Positions 34,971 through 42,591 of a DNA stretch of 64,000 nt are shown piece after piece (the stretch's first letter is position 1; every line of letters begins with the position of its first letter). The DNA is from JBMNFB01 sp050949085 (GTDB lineage Bacteria; Bacillota; UBA994; UBA5500): contig JBMNFB010000001.1 of the NCBI GenBank assembly GCA_050949085.1, positions 186,001 to 250,000 of the forward strand, in the 5' to 3' direction. The notes beneath the pieces are model-generated. The model was not told the origin of the DNA and did no database searches. It saw only the letters and a program-made list of their open reading frames with translations. Made by a program: the position numbers and the translations under genes.

Positions 34971-35587
34971 GCGTAAGGCCAGGTGAGTTTATCGCTGTCT
35001 GGGGCCCCAGCGGGTCGGGGAAATCAACGCTGCTCAACATCCTGGGCACGCTGGATTTCCCCACGAGCGGCATGTATCTGTTTGGAGGGCAGAATATCGC
35101 TGAGTACGACGATGCCCGCATCTCCCGCTTCCGCGCGGAGCGGATCGGGTTCGTCTTCCAGTCCTACAATCTGCTGCCCAATCTGACCGCCTGGGAGAAC
35201 GCGACTCTGCCAGCGAGGTATCTCCCTGGCTTTGACAAGGACCAGGCCTATAAAAGGGCTGTAGCATTGCTGGAGCAGGTGGGGTTGGGTGACCGGATCA
35301 ACCACCTGCCTGGGGAACTCAGCGGTGGCGAAGGGCAGCGGGTGGCGATCGCGCGCGCCCTGATGAACGATCCCGATATTATTCTGGCCGACGAGCCTAC
35401 CGGTAACCTTGACTCCAAGAGCCACAGGGCGATTCTTGATCTCTTGACCGAGCTGAACGCAACTGGAAAGACGCTGATCGTCGTTTCGCACAACCCGGAA
35501 GTGACGGAGATCGCGCATCGGGTGCTGGAGCTGCGCGACGGCCAGATCGTCAGTGACAGCCTCAAGGCATCCCGCGCCGGGACGTAG
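34952..35587 (+). pseudogene. ABC transporter ATPase (MacB/LolD type), N-terminally truncated
   Basis: 211 aa from TTG 34952. Walker A GPSGSGKST (residues 18-26), Q-loop region FVFQSYNLLPNLTA, signature LSGGEGQRVAIARAL and Walker B IILADEPTGNLDS are intact. The usual first 20 or so residues with the adenine-contacting aromatic are missing; upstream codons in frame read SYVYAL and then merge into permease sequence near 34936. There is no ribosome site in front. Probably the remnant of a MacB-like efflux or lipoprotein-export ATPase after an internal deletion, though the ATPase core might still fold. Confidence 0.7.
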
Positions 35588-35603
35588 TTGCCGCAGGAGA
35601 CGC

Positions 35604-35640
35604 AGCGGGAGGGCCTGTAATGTGGCCCTCCCGCTTCTCT
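35604..35640. terminator. Hairpin between convergent ABC ATPase and rqcH
   Basis: GCGGGAGGGCC and GGCCCTCCCGC form an 11-bp perfect stem with a 9-base loop; the tail TTCTCTGTT follows on the plus strand. No T-run on the minus strand. Confidence 0.6.
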
Positions 35641-35641
35641 G

Positions 35642-37375
35642 TTACTTCGCCTGCTCCCCCGTCGGCAGCCTCGGGTCCACCAGCAGGGTGCGCTGGTCGG
35701 TATAGATCACAAAACCAGGCGGCGATCCCGATGGCTTCTTCACATATTTGCGCCGCGTGTAGTCGACCGGCACCTTCGCGCTCTGGCGGGCCTTGCTGAA
35801 GTAGGCGGCCAGTTCCGCCGCCATCTGCAGCGTGGCAGCGGTCGGCTCGCTCTTGGCCCCCTTGATAATCACATGCGAGCCGGCGATATCTTTCGCGTGC
35901 AACCACCAGTCTTCGGGGCTGGCCGAGCGTGTCAATCGGTCGTTCTGCTGGTTGTTTCTCCCCACAAGGATTTCGCAGCCATCGGCTGCGATAAACCGCA
36001 GGGGTTCGCCTTCGCTCTGCCGGGCATGCGGCTTCTTGCGTCTGATCACCTGGGGCAGCAGCCCGGTTTCGCGCATTTCCTCCTCTATTTCACTTACCAG
36101 CTGCAGACTGTCGGCTCGCTCCAGGCTGTCCAGGAGCGAGTCGAGGTACCTGAGCCGGGCTTCACTCTTCTGGATGTTTCGCTCCACGATGGGGATGCCC
36201 TGGCGTGCACGCTCGTAACGCTTGAAATGTCGCTGTGCATTCTGGGCGGCGCTCAGGCTAGGGTTGAGCTGCACATCGATCTCGCGGAGCTGTGGATCGT
36301 AATAGTCCACCAGCCGGGCGATGGTCGCCTTGGGCGGAATCAGGTGCAGATTGGCGAGGATCAGCTCCCCGGTTGTCCGCAACTGGAGATCCTCCTGCAT
36401 GGCCTGCAGTTCGCCGCGGCGATTCTGTAATGTGCGCTGCGCTTTGCGCGTTTCGCGTCGCACCACGTGGAGCAGCTTTTGTCTGGCTCGCTCCAGCTCC
36501 TGCTCGGCCTGTTGCCCCTGCGTGATCTGGTCCAGCAGGCTGTTGACAGTTCCCGGCCAGTCTGCGGCCGCCAGATGAGTAAGGCGCAGGGCTGCAAAGC
36601 GTCGCCCGCTCGCGGAAGGCTGGAACCGGCCTGTATGCACCATCTGCTGCAGGGTTACGATCTGCTGCCACAGCCGGTCGGCCTGAGCCTCGCTCAGTTC
36701 GGCGGCCATCAGCTGGGCTTCCAGGCTTGCTCGGGATAGCAGTTCATCCGCGAGCAGCGGGCTGATGCCGGTGAGCTGGCTGGTCATTGCTTTTTTCAAC
36801 TGCAGGTTGCCTGCCTGCTTCAGCACTCTGCTCAACTCCTGGCTATTCGTGACTGCAAGCGTATCGGTTCGTTCCTGATGCCCGGGCAGCGAGTAGCTGA
36901 TCCCGGGGAGCATGATCCGCACGGTGCTCAGCGCCGGCGGCACATGGTTGATGCAGTCGAGCACTTTGCCTTCCCGGTTGAGGAGAATCAGGTTGCTGTG
37001 GCGCCCCATGGCCTCCAGCACCAGCCGGTAGGTCATGAGGTTCCCCAGCTCGTCGCGGCCGTCAAAGTCAAAGAAGAGGATTCGTTCCAGTCCGTGCTGC
37101 TTCACGCTCTTCAGCCTGGCCCCCTCCAGGTACTTGCGCAGCAGCATGCAGAACATCGGCGGCGCAGGCGGGTTGGTCGGCCGGGTTGTAGTGAGATGGA
37201 CCCGGGGGGCGGCTGCATCGGCTGAGAGCAGCAGGCGTACCCGGCCTGCCGCTGCCTGGTGCAGGTTGACGATCAGTGTCGCCCGCGCCGGTTGATGTAT
37301 CTTCTCCACGCGGGCCCCTGCCAACACCTGCAGCTCCGCCGTGATGGCCGCCATCATCAGCCCATCGAAAGCCAT
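35642..37375 (-). CDS. rqcH: RqcH/FbpA, NFACT-family ribosome quality control protein
   Basis: Rqc2 homologue that binds stalled 50S subunits and adds alanine tails; earlier annotated as fibronectin-binding protein. 577 aa: NFACT-N (MAFDGLMMAAITAELQVLAG, and LGNLMTYRLVLEAMGRHSNL), helix-hairpin and coiled coil (about residues 260-420), then the NFACT-R domain (GCEILVGRNNQQNDRLT, WWLHAKDIAGSHVIIKG). GGAGGGG lies 8 bases before the ATG on the minus strand. Same family and place as yloA, near the yicC-remA-gmk block. Confidence 0.95.
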   Translation of the reverse strand: MAFDGLMMAAITAELQVLAGARVEKIHQPARATLIVNLHQAAAGRVRLLLSADAAAPRVHLTTTRPTNPPAPPMFCMLLRKYLEGARLKSVKQHGLERILFFDFDGRDELGNLMTYRLVLEAMGRHSNLILLNREGKVLDCINHVPPALSTVRIMLPGISYSLPGHQERTDTLAVTNSQELSRVLKQAGNLQLKKAMTSQLTGISPLLADELLSRASLEAQLMAAELSEAQADRLWQQIVTLQQMVHTGRFQPSASGRRFAALRLTHLAAADWPGTVNSLLDQITQGQQAEQELERARQKLLHVVRRETRKAQRTLQNRRGELQAMQEDLQLRTTGELILANLHLIPPKATIARLVDYYDPQLREIDVQLNPSLSAAQNAQRHFKRYERARQGIPIVERNIQKSEARLRYLDSLLDSLERADSLQLVSEIEEEMRETGLLPQVIRRKKPHARQSEGEPLRFIAADGCEILVGRNNQQNDRLTRSASPEDWWLHAKDIAGSHVIIKGAKSEPTAATLQMAAELAAYFSKARQSAKVPVDYTRRKYVKKPSGSPPGFVIYTDQRTLLVDPRLPTGEQAK

Positions 37376-37527
37376 CCTCCATCCCCTCCTGTGCTCGTTA
37401 TCGTGTTTGCCTGGTGTTAGTTTAGCGCAGTGCCTGGCCCAAGGTCAATTTGCTCCTTCGGAGGCTTGGGCATGTTGTCCACCTGTTTCGAATATCTATT
37501 GCTAGGACGATTAGCGAGGTGAGTGAC

Positions 37528-40239
37528 TTGCCCAATTGGCATGCTCTGTCGGCCGCAGATTGCCTGCATCTGTTAAGAAGCAGCCCCCAGGGGCTCTCCA
37601 GCGCGGAGGCCAGCCAGCGTCTGCACGACGTCGGGCCCAATCAACTGGTAGCCGCGCCGCGAAAGTCTCCCTGGGCGATTTTTCTGGAGCAGTTCAAGGA
37701 TTTCATGATCGTCGTCCTCCTGGTGGCGACGCTTATCTCGGGACTGATGGGCGAGTTTGCCGATGCGATCACGATCATCGCCATAGTTCTAGTCAATGCT
37801 ATTCTCGGCTTTGTGCAGGAATATCGCGCCGAACAGGCGATCAACGCCTTGAAGGAGCTGACTTCGCCTCAGATTGACGTGCTGCGCGACGGGCAGCTGT
37901 TGACGCTGGATGTGCGCCAGCTGGTGCCCGGCGACATCGTCCAGGTGCTGGCGGGAGTGCGCATCCCTGCCGACCTGCGCATTCTGCAGGCCCTGGCGCT
38001 GGAGGCGGATGAAGCTGCACTCACCGGCGAGTCGCTGCCGGTGCGCAAGGGAACCGACCCGGTATCAGACCAGGCTCAGCTGGGAGACCGCAGCAGTATG
38101 CTCTATGCCGGCACGCTGGTTACCAGGGGACACGGACAGGGCCTGGTGGTCGCCACCGGCATGGAGACGGAGATGGGGCGCATTGCCGAAATGCTGCAGG
38201 ATGTGGAACGTGAGCCAACGCCTCTGCAGCAGCGCCTCGATCAGCTGGGCAAGTTCATCGTCTGGGCCTGCCTGGCGATCTGCGCCGCCGTCGTGATCCT
38301 GGGCGTGGCGCGGGGTGAGGAGATCACCGCCATGTTCCTGTCGGGAGTCAGTCTGGCGGTGGCTGCCATTCCCGAAGGCTTGCCCGCCATCGTCACCATC
38401 GCACTGGCCATCGGTGTGCAGCGGATGATCCGCGCCAACGCCATCGTGCGCAAGCTGCCTGCGGTAGAGACCCTCGGCTGCTCCACCGTGATCTGTTCCG
38501 ACAAGACTGGCACCCTGACCAAGAATGAGATGACGGTGCGGCGCCTCTGGCTGGCTGACGGATATTCGGAAGTCAGCGGCGATGGCTACGCGCCCGATGG
38601 AGAGATCCGGCGCCAGCAGCGGCCGCTGCTGGCGGCGCACGATTCAGCGCTGGCGATGCTGCTGACGGTAGGTGCACTCTGCAATAACTCCACTGTGCAG
38701 CAGCTGACACCGCAGGCAGGCCGGATCAGGCGCGGCCCGGTACGCTATATCGCCAAGGGCGACCCTACTGAGGCAGCGCTGCTGACGGTAGCCGCCAAGG
38801 GCGGCATCTCGCGCGACGAGTTGCTCAGGGAGTATCAGGTTCTGGACGCGATCCCCTTCGATTCGGAACGCAAGCGGATGAGTGTCATCGTTGAGGACCA
38901 ATACGGACAGCGCTGGTGCTTCATCAAGGGCGCGCCGGACGTGCTCCTGGACCGTTCTACTTCGCTGCAGCATGGGCAGACAACACGGCGGCTGACGCCG
39001 GAGATGCGGCAAGCGGTGCTGGCAGAGGTGGAGGCGATGGGCGGTCAGGCGTTGCGCGTCCTGGCTGCTGGTTACCGCCGTCTGGATGCCGCCAGCAGCA
39101 ACAAGGTCGACGATGTGGAAAGCAGCCTGACCCTGATCGGCCTCTTCGGCATGATCGACCCGCCGCGGCCGGAAGTGCAGCAGGCGCTGCGCACCTGCGA
39201 GACTGCCGGTATTCGTACCATCATGATCACGGGCGATCACGCAGCCACCGCCCGGGCCATCGGCAGCGAGCTGGGACTACTTGGCAATGCCGACCGCGTG
39301 CTCACCGGAGCCGAGCTGAGCAGCCTCACTGAGCGGGAGTGGCAGGAGGCGGTGCGCAACACGCGCATCTTTGCCCGGGTATCGCCCAATCACAAACTGG
39401 AGATCGTGCGGCGTCTGAAGCAGCAGGGGCACGTGGTGGCCATGACTGGCGATGGTGTCAACGATGCGCCGGCTCTGCTGGAGTCGGACATCGGCGTGGC
39501 GATGGGCAGCACCGGTACGGATGTAGCGAAGGAGGCAGCAGCGCTGGTGCTGAGTGACGACAACTTTGCCACCATCGTCGGTGCGATCCGCGAAGGACGG
39601 GCCATCTATGATAATATCCGCAAGTTTATCCGCTACCTGCTCTCCTGCAACGTGGGCGAACTGCTGACTGTCTTTCTGTCGATGGTGCTGCGTCAGCCGC
39701 TGCCCCTCAAGCCGCTGCAGATTCTCTGGGTCAATCTGGTGACCGATGGTCTGCCGGCGATGGCATTGGGTGTCGAGGCTGGCGATCGCGATCTGATGCA
39801 GCGCCAGCCACGCCCCCGGGAGGAAGGTGTCTTCGCCCGCGGCCTGGGACGGAAGATCATCACCCGCGGCGTGCTGATCGGCCTGACGACCACAGCCATC
39901 TTTGGTGTCACCCTGCACATGACGGGGCACCTGAAGCTGGCCCGCACCATGGCCTTTGCCACCCTGGTCTTCTGTCAGCTGTTCCACGTCTTCGACTGTC
40001 GCTCTGAGACCATGGGATTGCTGGAGAAAGGCGTTTTCTCTAACCCGCTGCTGATCGGTGCGGTTGCCATCTCGACGCTGATGTTTCTGGCGGTGCTCTA
40101 TGTTGCGCCGCTGCGCCAGCTGTTTGATACCGTGCCGCTCGGTAGTGAGCAGTGGCTGGTGGTCCTCATCGTCTCCGGTTTGCCGACGGTGGCCATTGCG
40201 GTACGCCGGGCGCTGCGCCGCAGGCGCAGGCGGCGGTAG
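37528..40239 (+). CDS. Calcium-type P-type ATPase (PMR1/SERCA-like)
   Basis: 903 aa. A cation-ATPase N-terminal domain, LTGESLPV in the actuator domain, PEGLPAIV in the fourth membrane helix (the Ca2+-binding motif of P2A pumps), the phosphorylated Asp325 in SDKTGTLTKNEMTV, FIKGAPDVLL in the nucleotide domain, MTGDGVNDAPAL in the hinge, and ten predicted membrane helices. Pumps Ca2+ (or possibly Mn2+) out of the cell. TTG 37528 follows AGGTGAG by 5 bases; the open frame back to 37450 has no comparable site. Bacillus yloB is the counterpart beside yloA. Confidence 0.92.
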   Translation: MPNWHALSAADCLHLLRSSPQGLSSAEASQRLHDVGPNQLVAAPRKSPWAIFLEQFKDFMIVVLLVATLISGLMGEFADAITIIAIVLVNAILGFVQEYRAEQAINALKELTSPQIDVLRDGQLLTLDVRQLVPGDIVQVLAGVRIPADLRILQALALEADEAALTGESLPVRKGTDPVSDQAQLGDRSSMLYAGTLVTRGHGQGLVVATGMETEMGRIAEMLQDVEREPTPLQQRLDQLGKFIVWACLAICAAVVILGVARGEEITAMFLSGVSLAVAAIPEGLPAIVTIALAIGVQRMIRANAIVRKLPAVETLGCSTVICSDKTGTLTKNEMTVRRLWLADGYSEVSGDGYAPDGEIRRQQRPLLAAHDSALAMLLTVGALCNNSTVQQLTPQAGRIRRGPVRYIAKGDPTEAALLTVAAKGGISRDELLREYQVLDAIPFDSERKRMSVIVEDQYGQRWCFIKGAPDVLLDRSTSLQHGQTTRRLTPEMRQAVLAEVEAMGGQALRVLAAGYRRLDAASSNKVDDVESSLTLIGLFGMIDPPRPEVQQALRTCETAGIRTIMITGDHAATARAIGSELGLLGNADRVLTGAELSSLTEREWQEAVRNTRIFARVSPNHKLEIVRRLKQQGHVVAMTGDGVNDAPALLESDIGVAMGSTGTDVAKEAAALVLSDDNFATIVGAIREGRAIYDNIRKFIRYLLSCNVGELLTVFLSMVLRQPLPLKPLQILWVNLVTDGLPAMALGVEAGDRDLMQRQPRPREEGVFARGLGRKIITRGVLIGLTTTAIFGVTLHMTGHLKLARTMAFATLVFCQLFHVFDCRSETMGLLEKGVFSNPLLIGAVAISTLMFLAVLYVAPLRQLFDTVPLGSEQWLVVLIVSGLPTVAIAVRRALRRRRRRR

Positions 40240-40302
40240 CCTGGCGGGTGTCTGCCGGGTAGCCGTCCGGGGCAGGGTTTGCCAGCATTCTATATCGCGA
40301 GC

Positions 40303-40338
40303 AGGAACCAGGGGCAACCGCCAGGTTCCTTTTCCTTT
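40303..40338 (+). terminator. Terminator after the P-type ATPase
   Basis: AGGAACC pairs with GGTTCCT across a 14-base loop, followed by TTTCCTTTT. Confidence 0.6.
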
Positions 40339-40404
40339 TGATGCTTGCCTTTCAAGTGTGCTAAGATGTTCGCTGGAAGGCCCTTCTCTTTGCTGAGAAA
40401 ATAT

Positions 40405-40433
40405 TTGTTCTAAACAATGAGGTTTAGTAAAAT
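40405..40433 (+). promoter_or_regulatory. SigA promoter for yicC-remA-gmk-rpoZ
   Basis: TTGTTC (40405-40410), a 17-base spacer and TAAAAT (40428-40433), ending 18 bases before the yicC start. Confidence 0.6.
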
Positions 40434-40451
40434 ACAAGGGAGGAAACCCTG

Positions 40452-41336
40452 ATGTTACGGAGCATGACCGGCTTTGGTCGCGGTGAGGCCAGCAGCGAGC
40501 TATTCGACCTGACGGTAGAGATGAAGGCGGTCAACCACCGCTATCTGGATGTCGTTATCCGCTTGCCCAAGGAGCTCAATTCTCTGGAGGAGGAAGTGCG
40601 CCGCCAGATTCGCCAGGCATTCAGCCGGGGGCGCTTCGACGTGTTTATCAGGCTGACTGCCGCCAAAGAGTCGCTGCCCTCGGTCACCTGCAACCTCGAG
40701 CTGGCCCGGCTCTATCTGGCTCAGGCGCGCACTCTCGCCGAGGAGACGGGCCTGGATGAGGCTCTCACCGGCACGGCCGCGCGCGTTTTTCTCTTGCCAG
40801 AGGTTGTGCAGATGACCGACCCGGAGTTCGACGTCGATCAGCTGCGTGAACCGCTGCAGGCGGCCGTGACACAGGCACTGGAGAGCGTTGAGGCGATGCG
40901 GGCGCAGGAGGGTGCCCGTTTGGCCGCCGATATGCAGTCCCGTCTGGCCGTGCTGCGAGAGCTTCTGGGCAAAGTGGAGGTGCGCAGCCCCCTGGTGGTG
41001 GAGGAGTATCGGCAAAAGCTGGCCGATCGGCTGCAGGAGCTCCTGCCCGAGGGTTTGCTGGATGAAAGCCGGCTGGCGCAGGAAGTGGCGTTCTTCGCTG
41101 ACCGGGCCAGCATTACCGAGGAGACCGTGCGGCTGCACAGCCATTTTCGGCAGTTCGACCAGCTGCTACAGAGCGATAGCGGAGTAGGGCGCAAGCTGGA
41201 TTTTCTGCTTCAGGAGATGAACCGCGAGGTCAACACCATCGGCTCCAAAGCGAACGACGCGGAACTGGCTTTGCTGGTGGTTGAAATGAAGAGCGAGCTG
41301 GAGAAGATAAGGGAGCAAGCGCAGAACATAGAATAG
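40452..41336 (+). CDS. YicC family endoribonuclease
   Basis: 294 aa. MLRSMTGFGRGEAS at the N-terminus and GSKANDAEL then VVEMKSELEKIREQAQNIE at the C-terminus are the family marks. YicC is an endoribonuclease known to cleave a small RNA in E. coli; YloC is the Bacillus counterpart. GGGAGGAAACC precedes ATG 40452. First gene of the yicC-remA-gmk-rpoZ set. Confidence 0.93.
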   Translation: MLRSMTGFGRGEASSELFDLTVEMKAVNHRYLDVVIRLPKELNSLEEEVRRQIRQAFSRGRFDVFIRLTAAKESLPSVTCNLELARLYLAQARTLAEETGLDEALTGTAARVFLLPEVVQMTDPEFDVDQLREPLQAAVTQALESVEAMRAQEGARLAADMQSRLAVLRELLGKVEVRSPLVVEEYRQKLADRLQELLPEGLLDESRLAQEVAFFADRASITEETVRLHSHFRQFDQLLQSDSGVGRKLDFLLQEMNREVNTIGSKANDAELALLVVEMKSELEKIREQAQNIE

Positions 41337-41348
41337 GAGTGTGTAGTT

Positions 41349-41609
41349 GTGGACATTAAACTGATCAACATTGGCTTTGGCAATATCGTGTCTGCCAACC
41401 GCCTGGTTGCCATCGTCAGCCCGGAGTCGGCTCCCATCAAGCGGATCATTCAGGAGGCCCGCGACCGGGGAATGCTGATCGATGCCACCTATGGCCGCCG
41501 CACGCGGGCGGTGATCATCACCGATAGCGACCACGTGATTCTCTCTGCGGTACAGCCGGAGACGGTAGCCAATCGGCTAGCCACGAAAGATGGGGAAGAG
41601 GAAAACTAG
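41349..41609 (+). CDS. remA: RemA-like extracellular matrix regulator (DUF370)
   Basis: 86 aa DNA-binding protein of the RemA/YlzA family, which regulates matrix and osmoprotection genes in Bacillus. INIGFGNIVSANRLVAIVSP and RDRGMLIDATYGRRTRAVI are the conserved blocks. GTG 41349 follows AGGAGTG. Between yicC and gmk, exactly as in Bacillus. Confidence 0.92.
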   Translation: MDIKLINIGFGNIVSANRLVAIVSPESAPIKRIIQEARDRGMLIDATYGRRTRAVIITDSDHVILSAVQPETVANRLATKDGEEEN

Positions 41610-41632
41610 AAGGCAGGGGGTGCCAGTTTGAA

Positions 41633-42250
41633 ATGGACGGGCAGGGCATTCTCCTGGTAGTCTCCGGGCCATCTGGTGTTGGGAAGGGAACGATCTGCAG
41701 CGGCCTTCTCCGCAACCATCCCGATATAAGCTATTCAGTTTCAGTCACAACGCGCCAGCCGCGCCCCGGGGAGCGGGACGGCGAGGATTACTTCTTTATT
41801 TCCCGGCAAAGGTTTGCCTGCATGCGCGATCAGGGCGAGCTGCTGGAGTGGGCCGAGGTCTTCGGCAATTATTACGGAACACCCCGGGCGCAGGTGATGC
41901 AGAGGCTGCAGGCAGGCGAAAACGTCATGCTGGAGATCGACACGCAGGGTGCTCTGCAGGTTAAAAGCTCGTACCCAGAGTGTGTGATGGTTTTTATCTG
42001 GCCGCCCTCCTATCGGGAGTTGGAGCGCCGCATCGTCGGGCGCGGCACTGAGACCCCGGAAACGCTGCAGTTGCGTCTGCACGACGCGCGGCGGGAAATG
42101 CAGCGTGTGATAAACTATGATTATGTAGTGGTTAATCGGCCTGGTCGGGTCAACGAGGCCATCAGAGATCTGGAAGCAATAATTCAGGCTGAGCGAGCGA
42201 GAGTGGATCGCCAGATTGCCTGGCTCAGACAAGCGTTACAGGAGGTATAG
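41633..42250 (+). CDS. gmk: Guanylate kinase
   Basis: Phosphorylates GMP to GDP. 205 aa. P-loop SGPSGVGKGTI near the N-terminus; SVSVTTRQPRPGERDGEDYF binds GMP; LLEWAEVFGNYYGTP is the lid region. ATG 41633; GGGGGTG lies about 12 bases upstream, a long spacing. rpoZ follows after 8 bp. Confidence 0.97.
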   Translation: MDGQGILLVVSGPSGVGKGTICSGLLRNHPDISYSVSVTTRQPRPGERDGEDYFFISRQRFACMRDQGELLEWAEVFGNYYGTPRAQVMQRLQAGENVMLEIDTQGALQVKSSYPECVMVFIWPPSYRELERRIVGRGTETPETLQLRLHDARREMQRVINYDYVVVNRPGRVNEAIRDLEAIIQAERARVDRQIAWLRQALQEV

Positions 42251-42258
42251 CCCGAATC

Positions 42259-42453
42259 ATGTTGATCTATCCATCGATTGATTCCTTAATGAAGAAGGTC
42301 GACAGCAAATATAGCATGGTGGTGGCAGCCGCCAGGCGAACGCGCGAACTGATGGAGATGGAGAACAGGCCCGCTGAGGCTGGGCAGGCGAAGCCGGTCA
42401 CCATAGCTCTGAGGGAGATCGAGAAGGGCATCATCAGTTACCAGCCAAAATAG
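42259..42453 (+). CDS. rpoZ: RNA polymerase omega subunit
   Basis: 64 aa. PSIDSLMKKVDSKYSMVVAA and RRTRELME are the omega signature, with ALREIEKGIISY at the end. Assists RNA polymerase assembly. Last gene of the yicC unit; a terminator follows. coaBC, often next in Bacillus and Clostridia, is absent. Confidence 0.94.
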   Translation: MLIYPSIDSLMKKVDSKYSMVVAAARRTRELMEMENRPAEAGQAKPVTIALREIEKGIISYQPK

Positions 42454-42465
42454 GACCAGCAGCGT

Positions 42466-42494
42466 AAGCATGACTTGGCAGTCATGCTTTTTTT
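42466..42494 (+). terminator. Terminator after rpoZ
   Basis: AAGCATGACT pairs with AGTCATGCTT around TGGC, then seven T. It lies across the open frame upstream of priA, which shows that priA starts further downstream. Confidence 0.92.
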
Positions 42495-42591
42495 CCAGGC
42501 AGACATATTTAGGAACGCCATCGTCTGCGCGCGGGCTTGGCCAGGCCGTTATGGCGCGATCAGCCGGGAGAGAGTTTTGGGAGAGAGTTTA

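Noticed and set aside
28280..35600. Genomic island or defence system
   Set aside because: There are accessory genes and repeats, but no integrase, att site, nuclease, toxin-antitoxin or other defence gene, and proBAC is ordinary metabolism.
39277..40437. 386-codon minus-strand frame opposite the P-type ATPase
   Set aside because: Antisense to a clear gene; composition is a mirror of its codons, with no ribosome site or motif.
42475..42591. Upstream extension of priA
   Set aside because: It crosses the rpoZ terminator hairpin and T-run; TTG 42592 with GGGAGAGAG fits the family N-terminus.
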